Positions 32,520 to 41,994 of a stretch of 64,000 nucleotides of DNA are shown here, piece after piece. Both the position numbers and the translations under genes were made by a program. Origin of the DNA: Hyalangium gracile (lineage in GTDB: Bacteria; Myxococcota; Myxococcia; Myxococcales; Myxococcaceae); assembly GCF_020103725.1 (NCBI RefSeq), contig NZ_JAHXBG010000010.1, positions 1-64,000 on the forward strand, in the 5' to 3' direction. Positions within the stretch are counted from its first letter, which is position 1, and each line of letters starts with the position of its first letter. The notes under the pieces are model-generated. The model was not told the origin of the DNA. It saw only the letters and a program-made list of their open reading frames with translations, and did not search any database.

Positions 32520-33920
32520 ATGGACACTCCGTCTTCCTTCGCACGCAACCCCACGCTGCTTCCCACTGGCTCGGTGGTGGGGACGTGGCGGGTGGAGGCG
32601 TGGGCTGGCTGCGGTGTTCACGGAGCGGTCTACCGGGCCGTCTCCGTGCACGACCCGCGCTCCGCTCCGGTGGCGCTGAAGCTCGCCATGCACCCCGCGG
32701 ACCCTCGCTTCGAGCGCGAGGTGGAGCTGCTCTCGCGCTGCCAGCACCCCAGCATTCCTCGCCTGCTGGACCAGGGCTCCTGGCGCGCTCCCTCCGGGAC
32801 GCTCCATCCCTTCCTGGTCATGCAATGGGTGGATGGCGTCTCCTTATATGAGCAGGCTCACATCCAGCCTCCCGATTCATCGCAGGCGCGGCGCTGGCTG
32901 GCCCAGCTGGCGCAGGCCCTGGCGACCCTCCATGCCCAGCAAGCCCTTCATCGGGACCTGAAGGGGGACAACATCCGGGTGCGCCGCTCCGATGGCCGAG
33001 CCATGCTCCTGGACTTCGGCACGGGCCTCTATCCCGGCGCCGCCCCTCTCACCCCGGCCATGATGTTTCCGGGCACTCCGATCTACCGCTCCCCGGAGGC
33101 CTGGCTCTTCGAGGTGCGGTTCTACGGTTCGTCCACCGCTCGCTACCATCCGACGCCCGCCGATGACCTCTATGCCCTGGGCGTCACCGCCTGCCGGCTG
33201 CTCACCGGTGAGTACCCGCAGCCCGCCCAGCCCTTCCGGGATGAGCACGGTGCCTGGCAGGTGGATGACGTGCTGCTACCTCCCGCGCTCCTGAAGTACC
33301 CGCACATCGATCCCGCGCTGCGCGCCTTCACGCTGCGCCTGCTCTCCGTGAGGCCCGAGCAGCGCGGGACGGCGGCTCAGCTCGCGGAGGAGCTGGAGCA
33401 GACGCTCAGGCCTTTTCAGGGAGGCGGCGCCAGCGTCCGTACGGAGGCGCCCAGGAGGCGCAAGCTCCCACGCAACGCCTGGCGCTGGGGAGCCTTGGCG
33501 GCTGCGGGCCTGGCGGTGGCGGTGTGGGCTTGGAGGACGATTCCAGGCACGGCTCGGGAGCCATCCTCCGTTGCGCACGAGGAGGCTTCGGCGACGGGGG
33601 CACCCGAGGCGGGGACGGTGGGGCTGGGGGACTCGTCCATGGCCACGGCACTGGAGGGAGCGCCCGCTGCCTCCACCGAGGAGGGGTTGCGCGGGAACAC
33701 TCTGCCTCAGCCTGTCCCCGGCCAGACGCGAGCCGATGCGAAGGGGCGTTGTCCCAAGGGCCTGGTCTCGCTCAACGGAGCGTGCTGGACGGAGTACTCC
33801 TGGGAGTCGGAGGCCTGCCTAACCCTCGGAGGGGAGATGCTCAAGGGCGTCTGCTACGTGCCCTTCATCCCTCCCGGCCGCAGGCATCCCCCGACCTCGG
33901 ATCCTCCGCGAAACCCGTGA
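32520..33920 (+). CDS. Transmembrane Ser/Thr protein kinase
   Basis: The product has 466 residues. The N-terminal kinase domain has a variant Gly loop (AGCGVHGAVYRAV), VALKLA (catalytic Lys), HRDLKGDN, LLDFGTGLYPG and TPIYRSPEA (APE variant), so catalytic residues are present. A single membrane helix (WRWGALAAAGLAVAVWAW) at about 325-342 leads to an extracytoplasmic tail with six Cys (RCPKGLVSLNGACW, ACLTLGGEMLKGVCY) and a Pro-rich end. This matches myxobacterial receptor kinases. The signal is unknown. It is divergent from the gspG-like gene, and both lie between the two 36-bp repeat copies. Confidence 0.85.
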   Translation: MDTPSSFARNPTLLPTGSVVGTWRVEAWAGCGVHGAVYRAVSVHDPRSAPVALKLAMHPADPRFEREVELLSRCQHPSIPRLLDQGSWRAPSGTLHPFLVMQWVDGVSLYEQAHIQPPDSSQARRWLAQLAQALATLHAQQALHRDLKGDNIRVRRSDGRAMLLDFGTGLYPGAAPLTPAMMFPGTPIYRSPEAWLFEVRFYGSSTARYHPTPADDLYALGVTACRLLTGEYPQPAQPFRDEHGAWQVDDVLLPPALLKYPHIDPALRAFTLRLLSVRPEQRGTAAQLAEELEQTLRPFQGGGASVRTEAPRRRKLPRNAWRWGALAAAGLAVAVWAWRTIPGTAREPSSVAHEEASATGAPEAGTVGLGDSSMATALEGAPAASTEEGLRGNTLPQPVPGQTRADAKGRCPKGLVSLNGACWTEYSWESEACLTLGGEMLKGVCYVPFIPPGRRHPPTSDPPRNP

Positions 33921-33951
33921 GGGCTCCGCGAGAGGGCTCTGTGAGCGGACC

Positions 33952-33987
33952 GGTACCGAACTGGTATGACAAGCAGACCAGTTCGGA
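33952..33987. repeat. 36-bp inverted repeat, right copy
   Basis: Exact reverse complement of 31817-31852. It lies 32 bases after the kinase stop, between convergent genes, and itself folds into a 10-bp hairpin. The two copies face each other around the gspG-like and kinase genes. Confidence 0.75.
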
Positions 33988-34023
33988 AAGTGTGACCGGC
34001 AGGAGGGCGGACCGGACTCATCA

Positions 34024-34551
34024 TCAGAGGTGCTTGAAGAAGAACGTCGTCGCGCAGAACTCTCCGTCCGGCATCAAGGCGTACTTGGGGACGACGCCCA
34101 CGCGCTGCCACCCGGCTCGCTCGTAGAGCCGCTCCGCGGAGCTCCCTGTCACCGTGTCCAGCACGAGGACGGTGCGGCCTTCCTTGCGCGCCTCGTCCTC
34201 GATGGCCGCCATCAGGCGCTGCGCGACGCCGCGCCGTCGGGCCTCGCGGTGGACGAGCATCTTGGCGATGTCGCCCCGGTGCTGCTGGTTGTCGGGCATC
34301 GATAGAATCAACTGCACCGTGCCGAGGATGCGCCCTGCTCCATCCTCGGCCACGAGCAGCACCCGCTCCCCGCGCACGACGCCTTCGGCGACCTTCCTCC
34401 AGAACGCCACGGCTCTCTCGCGCGGCAGGGGCCGCATGAAGCCCACGGACGCGCCTCCCTCGACGCAGTCGATCAGCACGTCGGCGAGGGGCTCCACGCA
34501 GGCGGCGACCTCGCTGGCGCCGACACGCCGCACGAGCACGTCCTCGGTCAT
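34024..34551 (-). CDS. GNAT-family N-acetyltransferase
   Basis: The product has 175 residues with a GNAT fold: motif D/A pieces RVLLVAEDGAGRILGTVQLI, KMLVHREARRRGVAQRLMAA (the acetyl-CoA-binding R/Q-x-x-G-x-A part) and AERLYERAGWQRVGVVPKYA. Substrate unknown; these resemble antibiotic or small-amine acetyltransferases in length. Its start overlaps the stop of the upstream DUF3817 gene (ATGA), so the two are probably one operon. Confidence 0.85.
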   Translation of the reverse strand: MTEDVLVRRVGASEVAACVEPLADVLIDCVEGGASVGFMRPLPRERAVAFWRKVAEGVVRGERVLLVAEDGAGRILGTVQLILSMPDNQQHRGDIAKMLVHREARRRGVAQRLMAAIEDEARKEGRTVLVLDTVTGSSAERLYERAGWQRVGVVPKYALMPDGEFCATTFFFKHL

Positions 34552-34886
34552 CCCGTGCTCCCGGGTGGCACGACGGCGCCCGGCTGAGCCGCCGCCCGAG
34601 CCTCACGACGCAGCGACGCCTCGAGCACGAAGGTCCCGAAGGGGACCAGCGACGCGGCGAACGCGACCACTCCCCGCAGGAAGGACCAGCGGTGGGCCAC
34701 CGCCACCTCGAACAGCGCGGGGAGGTACAGGAGGAACAACACGCCGTGCGCCATGCCCACCAGCCTCACCGCCAGGGGCATGTCCGCCAGGTACTTCAGC
34801 GGCATGGCGATGAAGAGGAGGACGACGAAGGACAGGCCTTCCAGCAGCGCGACGGCACGGAACCGCTCCAGCGGAGTCTTCAACAT
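34548..34886 (-). CDS. DUF3817 membrane protein
   Basis: The product has 112 residues with three hydrophobic helices (ALLEGLSFVVLLFIAMPLKY, VGMAHGVLFLLYLPALFEVA, GVVAFAASLVPFGTFVLEAS). The LEG-S...PLKY and GxxHGxLF patterns identify the DUF3817 integral membrane family, function unknown. Start at 34886 (MLKTPLERF) fits the family; 34922 would add 12 residues. It is coupled to the GNAT gene by ATGA. Confidence 0.8.
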   Translation of the reverse strand: MLKTPLERFRAVALLEGLSFVVLLFIAMPLKYLADMPLAVRLVGMAHGVLFLLYLPALFEVAVAHRWSFLRGVVAFAASLVPFGTFVLEASLRREARAAAQPGAVVPPGSTG

Positions 34887-34940
34887 GGGGACCTTGATAC
34901 CCGATGAACCATGGCTCCCCATAGCCCCCCCCCGCAGCCG

Positions 34941-35954
34941 TCACCTGCCATGCCGATCGACCAGCGCGAAGGCGCGCAGGGCCGAGCCGGTCGCCCCCAG
35001 CACCTTGAGCGGCGGCACCACCGCGACGAACTCGTAGGCCCGGGCCGCGGACAGGTCCTCCAGCTGGACGTTCTCGATGATGTAGATGCCATTGTCCGGC
35101 ACCAGCAGCAGGTGCACCGGGAACACCTGCAGCTGCGGGATGTAGACGGTGGCCGGGCGCTTCTCGAAGGTCAGCGTGTCTGCCCCCACCACGCGCGCCC
35201 CCTTCTCCAGCAGGTACTGCGCCGCGTCCAGGCCAGGACCGGGTGAAGCCACGCCCTTGTAGAGCTCCGGGTCGCCCTTGAAGTGCTGGCCCCAGCCGGT
35301 GCGGATGAAGACGGTGTCTCCCGGCTGCAGGTGCACCCGCTGGAACGCGGCCGTCTGCCTCAGGTGGTGAGAGGTGATCTCGAACCCCGCGGGCAGGGGC
35401 TGGCTGTTGCCCATGACGAAGCGGGCCACGTCCAGCAGCACCCCCCGGTTGACCAGCAGGTCCATCGGGTACTGGTCGATGGCGAGCTCCGCGCCCACCC
35501 CGCTGCGGCCCAGGCCTCGCGGATCGCTCGTGGCCGCCTCCGCGTCCACTCCCCCGTAGAGCAGCCCATCGTGGCCGATGTGGCCCACGGCATCGATGCT
35601 CGGGGCGCCGTGCTGCCCGCTCCACTGCATGCCATCGGAGGTGAACGAGAGCTGCCCGCCATCCCCGAAGGTGCCGCGCGTGTTGGCATGCGTGAACGGC
35701 AGCGACATGGCGTAGGGCGGGTTGAGGGCCAGCACCGGAGAGTTCTCATCCCACGTGTGGCTGAGCTCGATCACCTTCGCGCGCTTCACCTCCCGGATGA
35801 GATGGCCGGTGAGTCCTTGAGGCGCGGGCTCCTCGGCCATCGCGGTGGGCGCCAGCAGGAGCGCGGCTCCGAGAGCGCTCCAGGAGCGCAGCCTCCGCGA
35901 CGCATGGGTGCACTGCATGAACAGGCTCTTCGAAGGAGAGATCGCCAGGTGCAT
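34941..35954 (-). CDS. Exported cyclase-family metal-dependent hydrolase
   Basis: The product has 337 residues. An N-terminal signal peptide (LRSWSALGAALLLAPTAMAEE) leads to the cyclase/kynurenine formamidase fold (Pfam Cyclase): VIELSHTWDENSPV, SGQHGAPSIDAVGHIG (the metal site variant of HxGTHxD), LDVARF and PGDTVFIRTGWGQHF. The Thr of HxGTHxD is replaced and the spacing is altered. Substrate unknown; relatives hydrolyse cyclic amides or formyl groups. GGAGG six bases before ATG 35954 fixes the start. Confidence 0.8.
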   Translation of the reverse strand: MHLAISPSKSLFMQCTHASRRLRSWSALGAALLLAPTAMAEEPAPQGLTGHLIREVKRAKVIELSHTWDENSPVLALNPPYAMSLPFTHANTRGTFGDGGQLSFTSDGMQWSGQHGAPSIDAVGHIGHDGLLYGGVDAEAATSDPRGLGRSGVGAELAIDQYPMDLLVNRGVLLDVARFVMGNSQPLPAGFEITSHHLRQTAAFQRVHLQPGDTVFIRTGWGQHFKGDPELYKGVASPGPGLDAAQYLLEKGARVVGADTLTFEKRPATVYIPQLQVFPVHLLLVPDNGIYIIENVQLEDLSAARAYEFVAVVPPLKVLGATGSALRAFALVDRHGR

Positions 35955-36216
35955 GTTGAGCCTCCGGAATGGAGTGACGGTGGCCGTCGGCAATCCTGAT
36001 AACAACATCAGAATTGCTTGCAACCTTTCACCCGGTGGCTCGACAGGAATTCGAGTCAGCCCATGCGCTCACATGACATGAAGACTCTCACCCGTCCTGT
36101 CTTTGATTGCAACACTTTCACGCATCCCAGACACGGCTTGATTCCTTGCATGAGAGGGTCGAGCGTGCCCCCAGGGCGGTCCAATCGCACCCAGGCATTT
36201 CCAGGTATTGCGCGCG

Positions 36217-37845
36217 CTACCGGCTTCTCGAGCCGGCGCCACGTGGGTGCGAGGGCATTGCTCCGAGCACGTGCACCAGGGGAGTGAGTCCTTCCTCGCG
36301 AGGTGGACGCGACATCGGGCCGGGACCTGGCTCGATGCGTTCACCCACCCGGAAGAAGGCCACCAGCTGGTGGAGCGCCTCCGACTGGGCGGACATCTCC
36401 TCGGCCGTCGAGGCGAGCTCCTCGGAGGCCGAGGCATTGCGCTGTGTCACCTGCTCCACGTGCGCCATGGCGCGGCTGATCTGGGTGACACCGCTGGCCT
36501 GCTCTCCGGAGGCCGCCACCACCTCCTGCACCAGCCGCGCCGTCTTGTGGATGGACGGCACCAGCTCCTTCAGCAGCTGGCCCGAGCGCAGGGCCACCTT
36601 CGCGCTCTGGGTGGCCATGACGCTGATCTCCTGCGCCGCGCTCCGGCTGCGCTCGGCCAGCTTGCGCACCTCGGTGGCCACCACGGCGAAGCCCCTGCCA
36701 TGCTCGCCCGCGCGGGCCGCCTCGATGGCCGCGTTGAGCGCCAGCAGGTTCGTCTGGTAGGCGATCTCCTCGATGATGGAGATCTTCTCGGTGATGGCGC
36801 TCATCGCCTCCACCGTCTCCTGCACCGCCTTTCCGCTCTCCTCCGCATCGCGGGCGCCCTGGACGGCCATCTGCTCCATCTGCCGGCTGTGGTCCCGGTT
36901 CTGCTGGATGGAGCCGCGCATCTGCTCGAGGTTGGCGGTGGTCTCCTCCACGCTGCTGGCCTGCTCGCTGGTGCCCCGAGAGAGGCCCTGCGAGGAGGCG
37001 GACACCTGGGAGGAGGCGGAGGCCAGCGAGCGGGCGCCCTCGCGCACCTCGCCGATGATCTGCCCGAGCCTGAGCGTCATCCCCCGCATGGCCGACAGCA
37101 GCTGGCCCGTCTCGTCCCGCGTCTCCGCCGAGATGCGCATCGTGAGGTCACCCTCGGCGACGCGGTGGGCCACCGCCACCGCCTCGCCCAGCGGCCGGCC
37201 AATGCTCCTCGCCAGCACCAGGGACGCCAGGAAGCCCAGTCCCCCCGTTCCCAGCAGCACGCCGATGATCCACACCCGCGACGAGGCGTAGGTCGCGTCC
37301 GCATGCGCCGCCGCCTCATCCGAGCCCTTGCGGTTGAGGAGCACCAGCGCGGCCAGCTTCGCGGTGCACGCGTCGAACTCCTGGAGGAGCGAGCCCAGCG
37401 CCAGCGCGATGGCCGCGTCGTCCTGGTTCTGCCGCGACAGCTGCAACAGTTTGGGATTCTGGGAGACATAGGCCTCCCACATCCGCTTGAAGTCCTCGTA
37501 CAGCACGCGCTCCTGGTCGGACGCCGTCAGCGTCTCGTAGTGCGCCATGAGCGACCGGATGTGCGCCACGTTCTGCGCCTGGATCTCCTCGATGGCGGCC
37601 ATCCGCTCGGGCGAGGTGACCAGGATGTGGTCGAGCTGCTTGAGCCGGAAATCCGCCGTCCGCTCCTTGAGGTCCGCGAGCATCTCCACGCTCGGCAGCC
37701 AGTTGGTGGAGATCTGCTGGGAGGCCGAGCGCACATCCGACATCTGCGCCAGCGAGAAGATGCCGATGAAGGCAGTGAAGGCCAGCAGGCCAAGAAACAC
37801 GACAAGGATCTTGGAGGCGATCCTCAGGTTCTGAAACCAGATCAT
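36217..37845 (-). CDS. Methyl-accepting chemotaxis protein
   Basis: The product has 542 residues. First TM helix at 10-30 ([20 protein letters not shown]), a four-helix-bundle periplasmic sensor (~35-185), second TM ([20 protein letters not shown]), HAMP ([20 protein letters not shown]) and a long cytoplasmic signalling domain with the hairpin tip [20 protein letters not shown]. Gln/Glu pairs for methylation are visible. No che genes are adjacent. It probably feeds a chemosensory pathway for gliding or development. ATG 37845 directly precedes the TM1 leader; 37893 adds an unlikely tail. Confidence 0.9.
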   Translation of the reverse strand: MIWFQNLRIASKILVVFLGLLAFTAFIGIFSLAQMSDVRSASQQISTNWLPSVEMLADLKERTADFRLKQLDHILVTSPERMAAIEEIQAQNVAHIRSLMAHYETLTASDQERVLYEDFKRMWEAYVSQNPKLLQLSRQNQDDAAIALALGSLLQEFDACTAKLAALVLLNRKGSDEAAAHADATYASSRVWIIGVLLGTGGLGFLASLVLARSIGRPLGEAVAVAHRVAEGDLTMRISAETRDETGQLLSAMRGMTLRLGQIIGEVREGARSLASASSQVSASSQGLSRGTSEQASSVEETTANLEQMRGSIQQNRDHSRQMEQMAVQGARDAEESGKAVQETVEAMSAITEKISIIEEIAYQTNLLALNAAIEAARAGEHGRGFAVVATEVRKLAERSRSAAQEISVMATQSAKVALRSGQLLKELVPSIHKTARLVQEVVAASGEQASGVTQISRAMAHVEQVTQRNASASEELASTAEEMSAQSEALHQLVAFFRVGERIEPGPGPMSRPPREEGLTPLVHVLGAMPSHPRGAGSRSR

Positions 37846-38066
37846 GGAGCTTTCTTGGGCGAGAAAGCTCTCGCCCGTTCCTCGTCCCCCCACCTCGACG
37901 AGCTGGCTCGATCATGAGGTGGGGAGAAGCCCCGGGACAAGCTCCAGACAGGATCCCTTCAGGCCATGTCCTGCCCGCCCCCTCGGCCAGGCCAGCAGGG
38001 CTCGCAGCCACGAGCCACTGCCGTCCACGCACTCCTGGTGAAGAGAGTGCCCGAGAGGCGCGTCGC

Positions 38067-39515
38067 TCAGAGGCGAGGGCGACGCATGAGGGCGGTGTTC
38101 ACCACGGGCAGCTCCTCCGCGCCACGCGCCGCCGCCGACGGGAAGGGCCGGGTGGGCACGCCCATCCAGTCCGACAGCTTCCGCAGCGCCTGGCTCCTCT
38201 GGGCCTCGGGCAGGTCATAGATGGAGGCGCCATGGTTGCCACCGGCCACGAAGTAGCGGACCGAGTCGTTGGACGGGCTCACCTCGAAGGCACCCGTGGA
38301 CCACGGGTCGTTCTCGCCGTAGATGAGCATCATCCGCTGCGCGCTCTTCTTCATCCAGCGCTCCACCCAGTACATGGTGAGGAAGTCGAAGTCCTTGTCC
38401 ACGCCGTAGGGAGGGAAGCTGCGCGACACGTCCTGCCCGGGGTACTTCAGCCACGGCCACAGGTGCGCCTCCGGGTAGCGGGGGCCGCCCAGCTGCGTGG
38501 CGCTCTGGTAGTAGTAGGCCGCGTACGGCGCCAGCGACTGGTCCGCGTAGAAGTCCAGGGAGTTGGTGTCGGTGAGGAACTGGAAGAGCTCCGCGGCCGG
38601 CGCGTTCGCCCCGGGGATGTACTCGCAGGCATCCACCCCGCTGCCGTACTGCCAGAAGGTGAAGGGCGCCTCGAGGACGGCGAACTCATAGGCCTTCTCC
38701 AGCCCCAGCCCGTCGAAGGTAACCCCATACGAGAGCAGCTCGTCGATGAAGGGCTGCATCTCCGCGCGCCGCGTGAGCAGGCCCCGCTGCACCTGGCGCA
38801 GCCGCTGGCGGCAGTCCTCGGTGCCCACGTGGTTGAGGAAGTGCACGTAGCGCGGATCCCCGTCGAGGTAGCTGTTGGGCGCCACGTAGGCCACCGTCGC
38901 GTCCACGTCGTCGGGATAGAAGTAGCGGTGGTAGATGGACGTCATGCCGCCCTTGCTGCCACCGGTGGTCAGCCAGCTCGCCGGATACAGCGGCTTGAAG
39001 GCCTGGACGATGCGGTGATGGTCCGTGGCGGCCTGATAGATGTCGAGCAGCTTCCAGTTGCTCGAGGCCGGCGTCGACGTGTTGAAGAAGCGGTGCTCCA
39101 CGTAGAGGACGTTGGCGGTGAGCAGGTACGAGGGCTCGGTGTTGACCGGCTGGTACGTGTAGAGCCCATAGCCGGTGCTGGCGAGCACCACGGGCGCGCT
39201 GGAAGCGCGGTGCAGCAGCGTCATCCGCTGCTGGAAGCGCTCCCGCTGCGGGTGGCGGTGGTCCGCCGGCTGCTCGTAGTCCAGCACGAAGTAGCGCAGC
39301 GACGGGTTGCCCGGCACGGGCTTCTCCTGCAGCACCGTCATCCCGGGAATGGCCTGGAGCTGCGCCAGGATGTCGCCCGAGTCCGCGGCCTCCAGCCTGC
39401 TCCGGGCCGAGCCGGTGTCCACCGCCTCCGGGATGCCTTCGCCACAGGCTTGCAAAAGCCATGCGCACAGCAGCAGCACCGTGCCGCGCCAGTTCCCGCT
39501 CACTCTCAAGTTCAT
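38067..39515 (-). CDS. Peptidase S37 (PS-10) lipoprotein
   Basis: The product has 482 residues with a lipoprotein signal (LLLCAWLLQACGE, Cys24). It matches family S37 prolyl aminopeptidases of Streptomyces: RYFVLDYEQPADHRHP, YVEHRFF, WLTTGGSKGGMTSIYHR (Ser nucleophile in GGSKGG), YGENDPWSTGAF (Asp) and AGGNHGA (His). It should release tri- or tetrapeptides outside the cytoplasm, fitting a predatory lifestyle. No obvious operon partner. Confidence 0.85.
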   Translation of the reverse strand: MNLRVSGNWRGTVLLLCAWLLQACGEGIPEAVDTGSARSRLEAADSGDILAQLQAIPGMTVLQEKPVPGNPSLRYFVLDYEQPADHRHPQRERFQQRMTLLHRASSAPVVLASTGYGLYTYQPVNTEPSYLLTANVLYVEHRFFNTSTPASSNWKLLDIYQAATDHHRIVQAFKPLYPASWLTTGGSKGGMTSIYHRYFYPDDVDATVAYVAPNSYLDGDPRYVHFLNHVGTEDCRQRLRQVQRGLLTRRAEMQPFIDELLSYGVTFDGLGLEKAYEFAVLEAPFTFWQYGSGVDACEYIPGANAPAAELFQFLTDTNSLDFYADQSLAPYAAYYYQSATQLGGPRYPEAHLWPWLKYPGQDVSRSFPPYGVDKDFDFLTMYWVERWMKKSAQRMMLIYGENDPWSTGAFEVSPSNDSVRYFVAGGNHGASIYDLPEAQRSQALRKLSDWMGVPTRPFPSAAARGAEELPVVNTALMRRPRL

Positions 39516-39726
39516 GGTGTCTCCGGGTCAGGTCATCAGCGGAAAATCCGCACGTCATGAAAACGCAGGATTCACCGGGGCATATCGGACCTGGAGGTGG
39601 GAAAAATCAACCCGAATCGGCGGAAGCCTCACTTCGGCCTCGTGGCGAGCACCTCCAGCCGTGGCCTTGCTTGCGGTGGCACGCTGGCGCTGACGGGCTC
39701 CTCGTGCGCATGAGACGCTGCGCGGC

Positions 39727-40611
39727 ATGAGCACACCGGTGATGGAGCCCGAGCGACTCGGGACGACGCAGCTGCCCGACGGGCGGCTTCTGGGGTGGGG
39801 TGAATGGGGTCCGACGTCCGGCCCTCCCGTGCTGTTCTGCACTGGAGCGGCGATGAGCCGCTGGCTGGGTCTGGGCGCTGGCGTCCTCGAGAGAGCGAAG
39901 GTCCGTCTCATCTCGGTCGATCGGCCCGGGCTCGGTGTCTCCACCCCGGCCCCGGGCAGGGGGCTGCTCGACTGGGCCGCCGACATCCAGCACCTCGCGA
40001 CGGCCAGGAAGCTCGAGGGGCTCTTGGCGGTCGGCTTCTCCCAGGGGGCGCCGTTCGCGCTGGCCTGCGCGGCCCGCGGGGTGGTGAAGGGCGTCGCCAT
40101 CGTCGCGGGCGGCGACGAGCTGGCTCACCCCGTCACGCGACGGCTGCTCCATCCGGAGGTCGCGAAGCTGGTGGACCTCGTCGCCGCCGAACCGGCCCGC
40201 GCCGAGGCGTTCTTCGCCGGGATGAGCGCGCGGATGCTCTGGGACATGGTCATCGGCATGAGCTCCGAGGCCGACCGCGCCGTGTTCACCGAGCCGCGCT
40301 TCGCCGCCGCCTACCAGCGGGCCCTGGATGAAGGCTTCTCGCAGGGCTCCGCGGGCTATGCGCGAGACACCGTCCTGCACATGTCCCGCTGGCCGTTCGA
40401 GCTGGAGTCCCTCCGTGTCCCCGTGGACCTGTGGTACGGCGGCCTCGATACGAGCACCGTCCACTCTCCCGACAACGGCGAGACCCTGGCCCGGAGGATT
40501 CCCTCGGCACGGCGCCAGGTGCTCCCGCATGTCGGCTCCGCGCTGCCGTGGCTCCACGGCGAGGACATCCTCGGGTCGCTGCTCGCGCGGACGCAGTCGG
40601 CCTCGGGCTGA
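39727..40611 (+). CDS. Alpha/beta hydrolase
   Basis: The product has 294 residues. The fold shows GPTSGPPVLFCTGAAMSRW (oxyanion region, HG replaced by TG), DRPGLGVS, GFSQGAPFALACA (Ser nucleophile), and a late LWYGGLDTSTVHS/PHVGSALPWLH supplying Asp and His. No signal peptide. Substrate unknown. It runs toward the hybrid kinase gene, 75 bases downstream. Confidence 0.8.
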   Translation: MSTPVMEPERLGTTQLPDGRLLGWGEWGPTSGPPVLFCTGAAMSRWLGLGAGVLERAKVRLISVDRPGLGVSTPAPGRGLLDWAADIQHLATARKLEGLLAVGFSQGAPFALACAARGVVKGVAIVAGGDELAHPVTRRLLHPEVAKLVDLVAAEPARAEAFFAGMSARMLWDMVIGMSSEADRAVFTEPRFAAAYQRALDEGFSQGSAGYARDTVLHMSRWPFELESLRVPVDLWYGGLDTSTVHSPDNGETLARRIPSARRQVLPHVGSALPWLHGEDILGSLLARTQSASG

Positions 40612-40685
40612 ACGGTACACTCCGAGTCACAGCGCTCGCGTCCGGGCCGATCGTCCGCGAGAGGAAAGCTATATTGCCGCCCTCC

Positions 40686-41816
40686 ATGTCCGGTCAGCCT
40701 CTACGCCTGCTCCTCATCGAGGACTCCGCGGATGACGAACTGCTGCTGCTGCATGAGCTGCGCTCGTGTGGCTATGACATCTCCCATGTCCGCGTCACCT
40801 CACGCGAGCAGCTCTCACGCGCCCTGGATGCCGGGCCCTGGGATGCCATCATCTCCGACTATGTGCTCCCGGGGTTCGATGGGCTGGCGGCCTTCTCCGC
40901 GGTGAAGCAGCGCGGGCTGGATGTGCCCTTCCTCATCGTGTCGGGAGTGATTGGCGAGGAGACGGCCGTGGCGGCCATGAAGGCCGGCGTCCACGACTTC
41001 CTGCTCAAGGACAAGCTGGGACGCCTGGGCCCGGCCCTGGCCCGGGAGCTGCGCGAGGCCGCCGGGCGCGCCGAGCGTCGCCACATGCAGGAGCAGCTCC
41101 TGCTGTCGGACCGCCTCGCCTCGCTGGGCATGCTCGCCGCGGGTGTGGCCCATGAGATCAACAACCCGCTCACCTCGCTGCTCATGTACCTGGACCTCGC
41201 CTCGAGCGCTCCTTCCGAGCGGCAGGTTTCCCAGGAGGACCAGCAGGCGCTGCGCAACGCCTTCGAGTGCGCCCTGCACATCCGGGACATCGTCCGGGAC
41301 ATCAAGATCTTCGCCCGGCCCGATGAGCAGCGGCTGGGCACGGTGGACGTGAACCAGGTGCTCGACTCCGTGCTGCGCATGGCGTGGCACCAGGCCCTGC
41401 ACCGGGCCAGTCTGGTCAAGGACTATGGACAGGGCGCGCTCGCCTACGGCAGCGAGGCGCGGCTGGCCCAGGTCTTCCTCAACCTGGTCATCAACGCGGC
41501 GCAGGCCATCCCCGAGCACCCCACGGGCCCCCAGGAGATCCGCGTGGTGACGCGCACGGAAGGCACCGACGCCGTGCGCGTGGAGATCCACGACACCGGC
41601 GCGGGCATTCCGCTCGAGCTGCGGGAGCGCATCTTCGAGCCCTTCTTCACCACGAAGCCGGCGGGGGTGGGCACCGGGCTCGGGCTGGCCATCTGCCGCC
41701 GCCTGGTGACCGAGATGGGCGGCCGCATGGGCGTGGAGAGCCAGCCGGGCCAGGGCAGCACGTTCTGGGTCCACCTGCGCGCCGCCCAGCAGCCCGCCAC
41801 CGTGACGAGTCCCTGA
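40686..41816 (+). CDS. Receiver-histidine kinase (hybrid sensor)
   Basis: The product has 376 residues. An N-terminal receiver (LLLIEDSADDELLL, DAIISDYVLPGFDG phospho-Asp, KAGVHDFLLKD) is followed by DHp with H box LGMLAAGVAHEINNPLTSLL and an HATPase (NLVINAAQAIPEHPTG, IHDTGAGI, FFTTKPAGVGTGLGLAICRR). No transmembrane or PAS domain, so it is cytoplasmic and switched through its own receiver. The frame open to 40431 overlaps the upstream gene; ATG 40686 is the natural start, with a TATATT element just upstream. Confidence 0.85.
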   Translation: MSGQPLRLLLIEDSADDELLLLHELRSCGYDISHVRVTSREQLSRALDAGPWDAIISDYVLPGFDGLAAFSAVKQRGLDVPFLIVSGVIGEETAVAAMKAGVHDFLLKDKLGRLGPALARELREAAGRAERRHMQEQLLLSDRLASLGMLAAGVAHEINNPLTSLLMYLDLASSAPSERQVSQEDQQALRNAFECALHIRDIVRDIKIFARPDEQRLGTVDVNQVLDSVLRMAWHQALHRASLVKDYGQGALAYGSEARLAQVFLNLVINAAQAIPEHPTGPQEIRVVTRTEGTDAVRVEIHDTGAGIPLELRERIFEPFFTTKPAGVGTGLGLAICRRLVTEMGGRMGVESQPGQGSTFWVHLRAAQQPATVTSP

Positions 41817-41878
41817 CAGCCGCCAGCCGAGCCAGCAGCACGGAGCAGGCCTGGGGTAGAAACGGACCCGGCCCCCTT

Positions 41879-41926
41879 CTCTCCTGCCGAGCCTGGGAGC
41901 ACCCCACTCCCTGGGTTGGCGGAGAG
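41879..41926. terminator. Imperfect long hairpin before the urate cluster
   Basis: CTCTCC...CTGGGAG pairs imperfectly with CTCCCTGGG...GGAGAG across a short loop. It could terminate the hybrid kinase transcript. There is no U-run. Confidence 0.3.
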
Positions 41927-41994
41927 GGGGCGGAGCATGATTTGACTCCCCCAGGCTTCTTGGGTCCCTCACCCCAGGGAAGGAGTGCAACGCC

